From positions 1 to 45,319 of the forward strand of contig OMZC01000117.1 of assembly GCA_900315395.1 (NCBI GenBank): a DNA stretch of 45,319 bases, read 5' to 3'. Of this stretch, positions 1 through 8,029 are shown one piece after another. This DNA is from an uncultured Gammaproteobacteria bacterium (GTDB lineage Bacteria > Pseudomonadota > Gammaproteobacteria > Enterobacterales > Succinivibrionaceae). The position numbers and the translations under genes are program-made. Below the pieces are notes generated by a model. It worked only from the letters and a program-made list of their open reading frames with translations. It made no database searches and was not told where the DNA came from. Numbering within the stretch: position 1 is the first letter of the stretch; each line of letters opens with the position of its first letter.

Positions 1-313
1 AATTTTTCTTTAAAGATCAAAGGGGTTTACCAAATTTAATTTATAGAACTCCCCTATATTAAATTGAATTAAATTCTTAATGATATAAAGAGTAATATTC
101 GACAGTTGTTAAAGTAAATCTGTTTTAATACAAAGAATTAACTATAAGATGGTTGTAGTAATGTATTGTATTAAATTCTTAATAAAGAGAATAGCAGGTA
201 TTGTTTACACAAACTTATCTTTTTATACCTATAAATTTACAAAAACTGCAAATCGACTTTACCTTCTAACAAGACAATATTCTCATAGTTAAACACATGC
301 TATGGAGAAATAA
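1..313. other. AT-rich upstream region with a 14-bp direct repeat
   Basis: I see no gene in this leading stretch. The 14-mer ATTAAATTCTTAAT occurs at 68-81 and again at 170-183, and its ends (ATTAA/TTAAT) are complementary, so it resembles a paired operator site. A weak sigma-70-like promoter can be proposed at TTGTTT (201-206), a 17-base spacer, and TATACC (224-229), upstream of the HD-domain gene at 314. The left edge of the window cuts off whatever lies before it. Confidence 0.35.
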
Positions 314-1462
314 ATGTCAAATTCAAGTCCCGATCTGTCAAGACGCAATTTTTTTAAGGTATCAGCTGCTGCCATTGCAGCTGTAGGTGTAGCTAACTTC
401 TTAAAGCCATCATATGCTGCTGAGCTTAATGTAAAAACAGTAGCACTTTCTAATCTTCCAAAAGATCCTGTTGAAGTAGCTAAATCCTCAGAACTTGTAC
501 AGAAAGCTTGGGATTACTTATTAGGTGAAATCAATTCATTACATGATCTTGCTTTAAGAGAAAAGGTCTTAAGTTTCTATCAGAATACAGTTCCTACCTT
601 TATGGAACAGCATCAGGGTAAAGCTTCAGTATCTAAGGTATATCAGAAGCTACTACAGGAGAATTTAGTAGATCCTGCTTTAACTGATGAAGCTCATCTG
701 TTCCCACCTTTAAAGGATTTAAACACTAATCCTCAGCCATTTTTCTCAGCACCTGGCAGTGGCTATGGTAGCCATCATGCCTATCCAGGTGGCTTAGCTA
801 CTCATACCGCTGTAAACGTTGAGATCACTAAGTCTATCCTAGCTACTTACTCACACATCATGGATTATGAGTATGGCTATGATATGGCAGTTGCAGGTCA
901 GTTATTACATGATTTGGCAAAGCCATGGGTATTCCAATGGAATAAAGATGGTTCATGTCTGAAAGAGTACACCATTGCAGGTACTGGCGCTCACCACATC
1001 TTCTCAATTGCTGAAGCTATCTACAGAGGAATGCCAGCAGATGAGGTAGTAGCTCAGGCTTGTGCTCACAATCATCCTGGTACTCCAAAAGATGAGGAGT
1101 TAGTTGTAGGTTGGATTAAGGCAGCTTCTATCTTAGCTTTAGTAGATCCTGTTGAGCGCGGTTTATTAGATAAAGACGGTAAGAGATTACCTACACCTCA
1201 TAAACAGGCAGGTTACCTAGTTCACTTAGGTGATCACGATTTCGTTCTATCAGTTCCAGCAGCACAGCAATCTGTAATTGCTCTAAAAGAAGTTGCAGCT
1301 AAAGATTACGGCATGAATGACAAAGAGCTAGAAGGTGAGAAGTTTAATACTTTTAGAAACTACATTGCTTCTCAGTACAGCTTCATGCATATCCATCAGG
1401 CAATGTCTGAGTCCGATCCTTATCTTGCGGTAAAGGCTATTGCTAGAAAGGTTGTGTCTTAA
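314..1462 (+). CDS. Tat-exported HD-domain protein
   Basis: The 382-residue product starts with a twin-arginine signal peptide: SRRNFFK at residues 9-15, then an alanine-rich hydrophobic stretch and a likely signal peptidase I site after PSYA near residue 35. The mature part has an HD-type metal-phosphohydrolase pattern: HHAYPGGLATHT near 155-166, LLHDLAKPW near 197-205, GAHH near 225, and AHNHPG near 254. HD-family enzymes bind divalent metal and hydrolyse phosphate esters; the substrate cannot be read from sequence. A GGAG Shine-Dalgarno precedes the ATG by 7 bases. It lies directly upstream of tatABC, with a hairpin between, so a Tat substrate sits next to its own export machine. HD domains are usually cytosolic, which makes a periplasmic one unusual. 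Confidence 0.8.
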   Translation: MSNSSPDLSRRNFFKVSAAAIAAVGVANFLKPSYAAELNVKTVALSNLPKDPVEVAKSSELVQKAWDYLLGEINSLHDLALREKVLSFYQNTVPTFMEQHQGKASVSKVYQKLLQENLVDPALTDEAHLFPPLKDLNTNPQPFFSAPGSGYGSHHAYPGGLATHTAVNVEITKSILATYSHIMDYEYGYDMAVAGQLLHDLAKPWVFQWNKDGSCLKEYTIAGTGAHHIFSIAEAIYRGMPADEVVAQACAHNHPGTPKDEELVVGWIKAASILALVDPVERGLLDKDGKRLPTPHKQAGYLVHLGDHDFVLSVPAAQQSVIALKEVAAKDYGMNDKELEGEKFNTFRNYIASQYSFMHIHQAMSESDPYLAVKAIARKVVS

Positions 1463-1570
1463 GAGTTAAGAACTAATAAGACAGTTAATTTTCGGGTAAT
1501 CGAATTTAACGAAATTCTAGTTAAGCGTACATTCTTATTGAACATAAATCCAAGTTAAACATAGTTAATT

Positions 1571-1595
1571 GCCACAGGGCACTGTGGCATTTTTT
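1571..1595 (+). terminator. Terminator-like hairpin just before tatA
   Basis: GCCACAG (1571-1577), loop GGCA, CTGTGGC (1582-1588), followed by A and a run of six T. The T-run abuts the tatA Shine-Dalgarno AGGAG (1596-1600). It would end the upstream transcript or attenuate read-through into tatA. Confidence 0.7.
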
Positions 1596-1607
1596 AGGAG
1601 AAATAAA

Positions 1608-1799
1608 ATGGGCATGATGTCTATTTGGCACTGGGCAATCTTATTGTTAGTAGTAGCTCTAGTCTTTGGTACTGGCAAGTTAAAGAACATGGGTAAAGAT
1701 TTAGGTACTGCAATCAGTGGTTTTAAAGCAGGACTTAAAGAAGAGAATAATCAGAATTCAGATTTGACAGTGTCAAAGCATGAAGGTCAGAAAGAATAA
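1608..1799 (+). CDS. tatA: Twin-arginine translocase subunit TatA
   Basis: This 63-residue protein has the TatA/E design: a single N-terminal transmembrane helix ([19 protein letters not shown]), a hinge with the FGTGKL motif, and an amphipathic helix ([14 protein letters not shown]), then a short polar tail. TatA oligomerises at the inner membrane to form the passage for folded Tat substrates. The ATG at 1608 is chosen over the in-frame ATG at 1569 because AGGAG at 1596-1600 is correctly spaced and the longer version would add residues encoded by a terminator-like hairpin. The protein is shorter than the roughly 89 residues of E. coli TatA. It is followed after 7 bases by tatB. Confidence 0.9.
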   Translation: MGMMSIWHWAILLLVVALVFGTGKLKNMGKDLGTAISGFKAGLKEENNQNSDLTVSKHEGQKE

Positions 1800-1806
1800 T
1801 AAGACA

Positions 1807-2268
1807 ATGTTTGGGTTTTCATTAGACCAACTGCTGTTGCTTTTTGCTGTGTGCTTTTTAGTCTTAGGACCAAAGAAAACAGTAGAGATGGCATACAGAC
1901 TTGGTATTCAGGCAAGAAAAGTAAAAAGCTATTACGATTCTTGCAAAAAAGAGTTCGGTCTTACCGATCTTGAGGCGGTAAAGAACTCTTTTAGTAAAAG
2001 CTCAAAAGATATGGAGCAAAAAATAAACTCAATGTCTTATGAGCTCAAAAACGCTATGCGCTCAGATCCTCAAGAAATTGATAAGTCTGTATCTGCCTGT
2101 GAAACTAAAAAAGATGACTTATCAAAAGTCAGTCAAAAGCTAAAGCCAAACTTAAACACTCAGATATCGTCTGAAGATAAAGAGCTTAATCTTAGAATTG
2201 CTGCCCTTGAAGTAGAGCTTATTAAGATTAAAGCCAAGCTTTTGCAAAGCAAGAGTGAAAGATTATAA
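1807..2268 (+). CDS. tatB: Sec-independent translocase subunit TatB
   Basis: A 153-residue TatB. It opens with MFGFSLDQLLLLFAVCFLVL followed by GPKK, matching the family pattern of a transmembrane helix ending in a Gly-Pro hinge. A charged amphipathic and probably coiled-coil region follows, rich in Lys, Ser and Glu. TatB works with TatC in recognising twin-arginine signal peptides. An in-frame ATG at 1780 would overlap tatA and add nine residues before the family-typical N-terminus, so the ATG at 1807 is preferred, although no strong Shine-Dalgarno precedes either. Residues beyond about 90 are low in complexity and poorly conserved, as is normal for TatB. Confidence 0.85.
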   Translation: MFGFSLDQLLLLFAVCFLVLGPKKTVEMAYRLGIQARKVKSYYDSCKKEFGLTDLEAVKNSFSKSSKDMEQKINSMSYELKNAMRSDPQEIDKSVSACETKKDDLSKVSQKLKPNLNTQISSEDKELNLRIAALEVELIKIKAKLLQSKSERL

Positions 2269-2298
2269 GAACAGCTAATACCATAAACAATCTTTATC

Positions 2299-3078
2299 AT
2301 GAAGAATAAAAACTCAAAGTCAGATGACAAGCTTTACCGATCACCTTTTGTCTCAAATCTTTTTGTACTGCGTAAAACCATTCTTTTAAGTCTATTAGGT
2401 ATCGCAGTTTGTATTGCAGCTTTAGCTCCCTTTACTAATCTGTTATTTGATGAGGCAACCAAGCCACTTCTGTCATCACTGCCACAAGGCTCAAGAATGT
2501 TGGCAGTAGGCGTAGTTTCACCTGTATTAGGTCCTTTAAAGGTATTGCTCTTTTGTGCCTTTGTGCTCTCGATGCCTTTTACTTTGTATATGATCTGGAC
2601 CTTTGTTTCACCAGCTTTATACAAACATGAAAAAAGAACCGCTCTGCCATTTATCCTGTCATCAGTTTTAATGTTTGCTACAGGTACTTTGTACTGCTAC
2701 TTTGTAGTCTTTAGAGCTCTCTTTCCTTTTATTGCCTCATTTGCTCCTGAGACTGTGAACTTTGCACCTGACATTGAAGCTTATATAAGCTTCCTCTTAC
2801 ATATGTTTTTAGCTTTTGGACTTGCTTTTGAAACACCGGTTGCTGTGTTCTTATTAGCTGCAAGTGGAATTGTAGAGTTAGACAGGTTAAAAAAAGGCAG
2901 ACGTTATGTAATTGTAGGTGCTTTTGCACTAGCAGCAGTACTAACACCTCCTGATGTTACCTCACAGTTACTATTAGCATTGCCTTTACTGGTACTTTAT
3001 GAATTAGGTCTTTTGGTAAGCTCAATCTTTTTAGCAAGAAAACTAAAAAAGCAAAACTCACTTGCAGTAGTTCCATAA
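2299..3078 (+). CDS. tatC: Twin-arginine translocase subunit TatC
   Basis: The 259-residue polytopic protein has about six hydrophobic segments and TatC hallmarks: an N-terminal cytoplasmic stretch followed by LRKTILLSLLGIAV, the loop LPQGSRMLAVGVVSPVLG, FVSPALYKHEKR in the first cytoplasmic loop, and FGLAFETPVAVFLL near residue 175. TatC is the multispanning receptor for twin-arginine signals. It is third in a tatABC operon, 30 bases after tatB, and ends before a strong bidirectional hairpin. The length is typical of the family. Confidence 0.93.
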   Translation: MKNKNSKSDDKLYRSPFVSNLFVLRKTILLSLLGIAVCIAALAPFTNLLFDEATKPLLSSLPQGSRMLAVGVVSPVLGPLKVLLFCAFVLSMPFTLYMIWTFVSPALYKHEKRTALPFILSSVLMFATGTLYCYFVVFRALFPFIASFAPETVNFAPDIEAYISFLLHMFLAFGLAFETPVAVFLLAASGIVELDRLKKGRRYVIVGAFALAAVLTPPDVTSQLLLALPLLVLYELGLLVSSIFLARKLKKQNSLAVVP

Positions 3079-3099
3079 GCTTCATCTCAAATTACATCC

Positions 3100-3133
3100 A
3101 AAATAAAAGCTGTCTTATGACAGCTTTTATTTT
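3100..3133. terminator. Bidirectional terminator between tatC and the acyltransferase gene
   Basis: AAAATAAAAGCTGTC (3100-3114), loop TTAT, GACAGCTTTTATTTT (3119-3133): a perfect 15-bp inverted repeat with A- and T-rich flanks, suited to ending both the rightward tat operon and the leftward acyltransferase gene. Confidence 0.85.
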
Positions 3134-3194
3134 GAGATTAGTTTTTGCTTTGAAAGTTATTTTGAGAAAGTTTTTACTTTGAGATTGTTCTTTA

Positions 3195-5177
3195 TCAGTT
3201 CTCTTCTTTAAAGATCTGACTGAAGACATATTGGCCAATCATATTGCCACCAGGTGTGGTGTAATGGGTCTTGTCATAATAAAGAGCCTTACCGTCATCA
3301 GTTCTGGTTCTGAACTTACCATTTCCAAGATCTTGAGCGGCATTTCTGTCAATAAAGGTTACATTGTCTTTGCTGTTTGCATATTCACGAATGGCATTGT
3401 TAATAAGATCTCTTCTGTAACCTAAGTAGTCTTTAGTAAAATTGCATCTGTCAGTTTTGAAGATATGTCTTAAAGCACTATCCTGTAAATTAGCTTTTAA
3501 GCAATTTACGATAGACTGACTAGTGTTAATACCTTGACCTATGATGTAGAAATTGAGCTTAGGATAATGTTGAATTTCATAATCAAAGTCCTCAATCAAA
3601 GCTTTAATGAAAGCATTAAAGCTCTCATCATTATCTTTTAAATTGAATTCTCTGATGTAATAGGTGTAGTAAACATCCCATCTATTGCCAATTACAACCT
3701 TGTCTCCATCCTGCATTTTATCCAAAACGTATTTGTAAATTCTGTAGAAAGTTTCTCTTTCTTCATGTGTAGAGATAACTTTTACCTTATAGCCAGAGAA
3801 GTTTGGACCATAGCCAATAGTTCCATGCATAAACATGAAATATAAAGGTCTTTTATTGATGTCTCTTAAATAGTAGCTGTAATGCTCACTATGAGAATCT
3901 CCTACTACAAAGGTATGAGCCTTCTCATTCTGATTGCCAAGCTTATAAACCGGTACCTCATTTAAAGTCATCATGATCTTTGGCTTGTAGTTAAGATCTT
4001 TGATGGTATCTAACATCACCATCTTTTTGCCATAAGGATCAATGTAAGGGGAGAGTAGGTTTTTACCATCATCTGAAAAGACAAAGATAGAGGCAATCAT
4101 ACTCAAAACATAAATTAAAGCTGAAAGTCTGTTGCTTACCTGTCTCTTTTCAATATACAGGTATGAAAGAGCAGTAAAGATAGCAACTAAGACTATTGCA
4201 GACACAAGGTGAATGTAATTTGAGCTGTAACCTAAGTCAAAGCAGAAGATAATAACAGGCCAGTGCCATAAGTAGAGTGAGTATGAGAACTTGCCTATAG
4301 AGGTTAATGGTCTAAAGCCTAAAAGAGAATGCTCATTGTGAGCTAGGATAACTAAAGAAGTACCGATCACAGTAAGTAAAGATGTAGATATATACCAAGC
4401 AGCACCGTTACTTAAAGCAGTAGTAAATACTGAGTATAAAAATAAAGCTACACCGATAATTTCAGCTGTGTACTTAAGATACTGCCTTTTAGCAAAGACT
4501 AAACTGTAAACAGTATCTTTATAGAAGAACAGCACTCCACCTAAAAACATTTCCCAAATTCTAGTATGAGTTAAAAGGTAACCCTGACCGCCTTTTGAGA
4601 AAACATAAGAACTTACAAGAGCTAGTGCTAAAACTACACACATAGCTTTTGGAAGATTCTTTAAGCCAAAGAGCTTTACTAACAGCAGTATTAAAAGAGG
4701 GTAGATAAGGTAGAACTGTATAGTAATGCAAAGATACCAGGTGTGAAGCAGTAACTTTTCAGAGGTATCTAGTGCAAAGTAACCGCCAGAGTGAGCAAAG
4801 CGGTAGTTGCCTATGAAGGTTAAAGTATTGATAACCTCCAAAGAGAGCTCTTTGTAAACAGATGGAAATAAAACAAAATATCCTACAACCAAGCAAAAAG
4901 CGCAGACTGCAATTAAAGGAGGCAGGATCCTTAAAAGACGTCTTTTGTAAAAAGCGCTTAAGGAAAAACTTTGGTTTTCTAATTTATAGACAATGCCTGA
5001 AGTGATTAAAAAGCCTGAGATAATTAAAAAGATATCAACACCTAAAAAGCCACCTGAAAAGGTTGTAATAGTTGATGATTCAAATGACTTTAAAAGATCA
5101 AAAAAGTGGTAGAGCACTACCGCTATGATCGCAATGCCTTTAAGTCCGTCTATATCACTACGGAATTTAGCTGCCAT
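3195..5177 (-). CDS. OafA/YrhL-type acyltransferase with C-terminal SGNH domain
   Basis: The 660-residue protein has two parts. Residues 1-360 are a multi-pass acyltransferase-3 membrane domain: FRSDIDGLKGIAIIAVVLYH at the start, FLGVDIFLIISGFLIT, the basic KRRLLRILPPL motif and WYISTSLL/LWHWPVIIF segments. Residues about 390-660 form a periplasmic SGNH-hydrolase-like domain with GDSHSEHY as block I and DKTHYTTPGG as the Asp-x-x-His block. Such two-domain enzymes O-acetylate lipopolysaccharide O-antigen, capsule or other surface glycans using cytoplasmic acyl-CoA. AGGA lies 8 bases before the ATG. The HAD gene lies 32 bases upstream and is probably co-transcribed. The acceptor glycan is unknown. 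Confidence 0.87.
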   Translation of the reverse strand: MAAKFRSDIDGLKGIAIIAVVLYHFFDLLKSFESSTITTFSGGFLGVDIFLIISGFLITSGIVYKLENQSFSLSAFYKRRLLRILPPLIAVCAFCLVVGYFVLFPSVYKELSLEVINTLTFIGNYRFAHSGGYFALDTSEKLLLHTWYLCITIQFYLIYPLLILLLVKLFGLKNLPKAMCVVLALALVSSYVFSKGGQGYLLTHTRIWEMFLGGVLFFYKDTVYSLVFAKRQYLKYTAEIIGVALFLYSVFTTALSNGAAWYISTSLLTVIGTSLVILAHNEHSLLGFRPLTSIGKFSYSLYLWHWPVIIFCFDLGYSSNYIHLVSAIVLVAIFTALSYLYIEKRQVSNRLSALIYVLSMIASIFVFSDDGKNLLSPYIDPYGKKMVMLDTIKDLNYKPKIMMTLNEVPVYKLGNQNEKAHTFVVGDSHSEHYSYYLRDINKRPLYFMFMHGTIGYGPNFSGYKVKVISTHEERETFYRIYKYVLDKMQDGDKVVIGNRWDVYYTYYIREFNLKDNDESFNAFIKALIEDFDYEIQHYPKLNFYIIGQGINTSQSIVNCLKANLQDSALRHIFKTDRCNFTKDYLGYRRDLINNAIREYANSKDNVTFIDRNAAQDLGNGKFRTRTDDGKALYYDKTHYTTPGGNMIGQYVFSQIFKEEN

Positions 5178-5209
5178 AAGTTTTTTCCTAAGATTATGTT
5201 GGCCTTTTA

Positions 5210-6064
5210 CTAAAGCTCTGACTCTTCAAGGTTCTTATAATATTCTTGTTTTAAAGCAAAAGAAGCTTTTGAGTAGTCTATGATTTGTTTTAACAGCTTT
5301 TCAAGCTCTTTATTCTTTGAGTAGTCAGCTGGAGCAAAGTACTTAATTCTCTTGTCTCGAATTAAAGAATGCACGCGCTCTTTATTCTTTAATTTTGGAT
5401 CATAAACACCAATAGCTTGTCCTCCTAATGAGGTTACAAGTTTCATACAAGGAATATCGGTTTGGCTGTCACCAATATAGACGATGTTTTCAAAAGGAAT
5501 TCTTATAGATTCTTTTGGAAAATAACGGTTAACGTCATTGTCGTTAACATTTAGAGTGCCTTTAGAAATTCTAAATAAGAACTGAGTCTTATTGGTGAAG
5601 TTAATGTTTTGAGCAGGCCATACAGCAGTACCGTTTCTGTCATAGAAAAAAGCATTGGCATAAATTGCTTTGAACTTGTCGGCAATAGCAGTGCCTTCAA
5701 TCATTTCTTTTAAACCAGAGGAAATGATGTAGTGCTCAACTTCAATACCACACTTTTTACCATAAGCATTGATCCTGTCAAACCAAGTATCTACGCCTTT
5801 GTAGAGCTGAACCTTAGAACCGAACTCATGTAATTTATCTTTTTTAACCTGAAACTTACCTTTAGCACCGTTTAGCATGAGGTACATATAAGACAGATTA
5901 GGATCCATCTCGTTTTCAACAGCAAGTCTTGTAGCAAGATCCCAGAATTCATCTACATTCTCATTGATTTGCTGAATGTAGCCTTGAGCCTGCATTTCGT
6001 ATGGGGTTAGAGTTCTGTCAAAGTCATAACAGATAGCTAGAACATTGTTTCGATTATATGGCAT
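5210..6064 (-). CDS. HAD-superfamily phosphatase
   Basis: A 284-residue soluble protein with haloacid-dehalogenase motifs: motif I DFDRTLTP near residues 14-21 (nucleophile Asp14, acid/base Asp16), motif II IISSG near 113-117, and motif III/IV YIGDSQTDIPCMK near 196-208. A cap region with aromatic and charged residues lies between motifs I and II. HAD enzymes hydrolyse phosphomonoesters; this one resembles the phosphoserine-phosphatase-like branch, but the substrate is not evident. AAGGA sits 8 bases before the ATG. It precedes the O-acyltransferase gene on the same strand by 32 bases, so a shared envelope role is possible but unproven. Confidence 0.8.
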   Translation of the reverse strand: MPYNRNNVLAICYDFDRTLTPYEMQAQGYIQQINENVDEFWDLATRLAVENEMDPNLSYMYLMLNGAKGKFQVKKDKLHEFGSKVQLYKGVDTWFDRINAYGKKCGIEVEHYIISSGLKEMIEGTAIADKFKAIYANAFFYDRNGTAVWPAQNINFTNKTQFLFRISKGTLNVNDNDVNRYFPKESIRIPFENIVYIGDSQTDIPCMKLVTSLGGQAIGVYDPKLKNKERVHSLIRDKRIKYFAPADYSKNKELEKLLKQIIDYSKASFALKQEYYKNLEESEL

Positions 6065-6150
6065 ATGAGTATTCCTTATTTCATCTTTGCAAGCTTACTC
6101 TAAAAAGAGGAAAAAATATTTGATGTAACTAAAAAAGAGCACTTAAAAAA

Positions 6151-6216
6151 GTACACGTGCAAAAGTACATATGCAAAAGTACATATGCAAAAGTTCACCT
6201 GCAAAAGTTCACCTCC
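6151..6216. repeat. 14-bp tandem repeat, about 4.7 copies
   Basis: Units GTACACGTGCAAAA (6151-6164), GTACATATGCAAAA (6165-6178 and 6179-6192), GTTCACCTGCAAAA (6193-6206) and a partial GTTCACCTCC (6207-6216). A degenerate unit may precede at 6137-6150. The cores CACGTG and CATATG are palindromic. It lies in the divergent gap between the HAD gene and the membrane-protein gene. Confidence 0.85.
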
Positions 6217-6355
6217 ACGAAGAACAAGACTAAACTTAAGCGAAATTTGAAGATAAAAGGTCATTTGCAGTAAGAAAAGCATCTATTCAAAGAATTTGAC
6301 TTAGAAATCTTACAAAAATGAGTACAATATGACTAAGTTTAGATTAGGAGCAACT

Positions 6356-6898
6356 ATGTCAAATACACCTAAAGCAGAGCAGGATTACTTTCAGCAGTCA
6401 AAAGAATTGACCAAAGAACAGGAAAAAGAAGGTCAGACTTTATATGATCCATATAAGAATGCACCTTTGAGCATGAATGAGAGAATTTACTTTAATACCT
6501 CAATTGTCTATGTAACTTTGATCTCTTCATTTGTGTTTGCGCTGGTGATGGTAGCAAGACCATCCTTTTTCAGCGCCTTTTTAGGTTTGGTATGGGCAAT
6601 GCCAGGTCTTTTAGTTTTAATTGGCTTTAACCGTGGCAGAGCTAAAAAGCGCCTACGTACTTTCCATACCTTTATCTTTGTAGCAGAGCTTTTATTCTTG
6701 TGCTATGTGCTCTTGTTAGTAGCAACAGCAGTAGCTTCAGCAAAACTGCAAGACAGCTCACTGCTTTATACAGCTGTATATCCAGTGTTCTACGTCTTTT
6801 ACGTACTAGCTTTAGAGTTTGGTATCTTTAGAATTGTAAAGAAGCATGAAGATGCTTATTACAATGAGAAACTAAAGGATCCTTTGAAAAAGTACTAG
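6356..6898 (+). CDS. Small multi-pass membrane protein of unknown function
   Basis: I do not recognise the family. With the ATG at 6356 the product is 180 residues: a polar, Lys/Glu/Gln-rich N-terminus of about 45 residues, then roughly four hydrophobic segments (near 48-68, 74-90, 103-127 and 137-160) and a basic C-terminus. AGGAG at 6346-6350 fixes this start over the upstream in-frame ATG at 6329. The gene is transcribed alone, with a good terminator about 80 bases after its stop and the tRNA cluster beyond that. Confidence 0.7.
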   Translation: MSNTPKAEQDYFQQSKELTKEQEKEGQTLYDPYKNAPLSMNERIYFNTSIVYVTLISSFVFALVMVARPSFFSAFLGLVWAMPGLLVLIGFNRGRAKKRLRTFHTFIFVAELLFLCYVLLLVATAVASAKLQDSSLLYTAVYPVFYVFYVLALEFGIFRIVKKHEDAYYNEKLKDPLKKY

Positions 6899-6974
6899 TA
6901 CTAATAATCCAAAACGAAAAAAAAGTCCAAAACGAAAAAAGTTCAGAACCTGTTTTCATTAAAGGAAATCGATA

Positions 6975-7009
6975 AAAATGACATCCATTAAAAGTGAATG
7001 TCATTTTTT
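6975..7009 (+). terminator. Rho-independent terminator after the membrane-protein gene
   Basis: ATGACAT (6979-6985) pairs with ATGTCAT (6998-7004), with further pairing towards the loop, followed by six T. Confidence 0.75.
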
Positions 7010-7044
7010 GTAGGAACTGACGTTAAAAAAGTTAATTTTAATTG

Positions 7045-7072
7045 TTGACAATTTTTAATTTGTCCTTATAAT
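7045..7072 (+). promoter_or_regulatory. Strong sigma-70 promoter of the tRNA cluster
   Basis: Perfect -35 TTGACA (7045-7050), 16-bp spacer, perfect -10 TATAAT (7067-7072). Transcription would begin near 7079, about 30 bases before the first tRNA. Confidence 0.9.
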
Positions 7073-7110
7073 GTGTCTCCGTTGTCGAACACAAACGAAA
7101 ATACCTGTTT

Positions 7111-7186
7111 AGGGGTATAGCCAAGTGGTAAGGCAGCGGGTTTTGATCCCGCCATTTCCCTGGTTCGAGTCCAGGTACCCCTGCCA
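7111..7186 (+). tRNA. tRNA-Gln (anticodon UUG)
   Basis: A full cloverleaf with encoded CCA: acceptor AGGGGTA/TACCCCT, anticodon stem GCGGG/CCCGC with loop TTTTGAT, T-arm CCTGG TTCGAGT CCAGG. The first acceptor pair is A1-U72, whereas the two other Gln tRNAs here, like E. coli tRNA-Gln, have U1-A72. The variable region is 6 bases. Confidence 0.95.
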
Positions 7187-7219
7187 CTGAACCAAGTTTT
7201 TGTTTGATAACGGAAATGT

Positions 7220-7295
7220 TGGGGTATCGCCAAGTGGTACGGCAGCGGATTCTGATTCCGCCATTACCTAGGTTCGAATCCTAGTACCCCAGCCA
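7220..7295 (+). tRNA. tRNA-Gln (anticodon CUG), copy 1
   Basis: Acceptor TGGGGTA/TACCCCA, anticodon stem GCGGA/TCCGC with loop TTCTGAT, T-arm CCTAG TTCGAAT CTAG-type pairing, encoded CCA. The gene is identical in sequence to the copy at 7437-7512. Confidence 0.95.
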
Positions 7296-7305
7296 TCAGA
7301 TAAGT

Positions 7306-7382
7306 GGCTATGTAGCTCAGTTGGTTAGAGCGCGGCACTCATAATGCTGAGGTCACTGGTTCGATTCCAGTCATAGCTACCA
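7306..7382 (+). tRNA. Elongator tRNA-Met (anticodon CAU)
   Basis: 77 bases with encoded CCA; anticodon stem CGGCA/TGCTG around loop CTCATAA. The acceptor stem starts with a G1-U72 wobble pair. It resembles E. coli metT/metU elongator tRNA rather than initiator tRNA or tRNA-Ile2. Confidence 0.92.
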
Positions 7383-7386
7383 AACG

Positions 7387-7410
7387 ACCACCTTTAGGTG
7401 GTTTTGTTTT
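7387..7410 (+). terminator. Terminator-like hairpin inside the tRNA cluster
   Basis: ACCACC (7387-7392), loop TTTA, GGTGGT (7397-7402), then a T-rich tail to 7410. It separates the first three tRNAs from the last. No convincing promoter is visible between it and the following tRNA, so read-through or processing is likely. Confidence 0.7.
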
Positions 7411-7436
7411 ATCTGAATTTCCAAATTCTTTTCTAT

Positions 7437-7512
7437 TGGGGTATCGCCAAGTGGTACGGCAGCGGATTCTGATTCCGCCATTACCTAGGTTCGAATCCTA
7501 GTACCCCAGCCA
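7437..7512 (+). tRNA. tRNA-Gln (anticodon CUG), copy 2
   Basis: Identical to the 7220-7295 gene over all 76 bases, including CCA. The Gln-Gln-Met-Gln order resembles part of the enterobacterial metT-leuW-glnU-glnW-metU-glnV-glnX operon. Confidence 0.95.
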
Positions 7513-7652
7513 TCTTGATTTCCCAAATCTAAATTTTAGCTCATAGGGATTACTGTCTTTAAGTTTTTCAAAGCCTGTTCTTACTGGGCCTTAACGCTAT
7601 TTTGAGCCTAAATTCAGGTTCAATCTCAAACTAAAACTCAAAGTGAAAACAC

Positions 7653-7847
7653 CTAGAGCTGAGCTACCACTTTCTTTACCATCTCAACTAGAGAGCAGTT
7701 CTCAATATCAACAGCAAATTGAGAACAACCATAATCAACATAGACATGGTTACCTCTTAAGGTAAGGTTCACATCATCATCTATGGCAAGTATTAGCGCT
7801 TTTGTTAACAGCTTTAAGATCTCATCTTTCTTTTCAATTTCAGTCAT
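7653..7847 (-). CDS. Small acidic hypothetical protein
   Basis: I do not recognise this gene. The ATG whose first base is 7847 is preferred because GGAGG lies 8 bases upstream on the minus strand; an in-frame ATG 15 bases earlier overlaps that Shine-Dalgarno. The product is 64 residues, soluble and mildly acidic, starting MTEIEKKDEILKLLTKAL and containing one Cys pair position (Cys near 44 and 53). Predicted as helix, two strands and helix by eye. It is monocistronic and lies between the tRNA cluster and ydiJ. Confidence 0.6.
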   Translation of the reverse strand: MTEIEKKDEILKLLTKALILAIDDDVNLTLRGNHVYVDYGCSQFAVDIENCSLVEMVKKVVAQL

Positions 7848-8029
7848 CCTAGTATCCTCCATGATCTATGTATTCTCTGTGTTACTGTCTCATTTGAATT
7901 TACTTTGAAACTTTACCATGAAAATAGACTTACCTTATGCTAACTACTCTCCATATTGGTGAGAAATTTAGCGATCTTGTTAAATAGAGCCATAGTTCAC
8001 AAAATACTTTACAATGTTTCACATTAGCT

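Noticed and set aside
6151-6216. CRISPR array at the short tandem repeat
   Set aside because: Units of 14 bases are directly abutting with no spacers.
7220-7512. Duplicated tRNA-Gln as an integration (attL/attR) pair
   Set aside because: The 130 bases between the copies hold only tRNA-Met and a hairpin; no integrase or foreign cargo is present. Tandem duplication explains it better.
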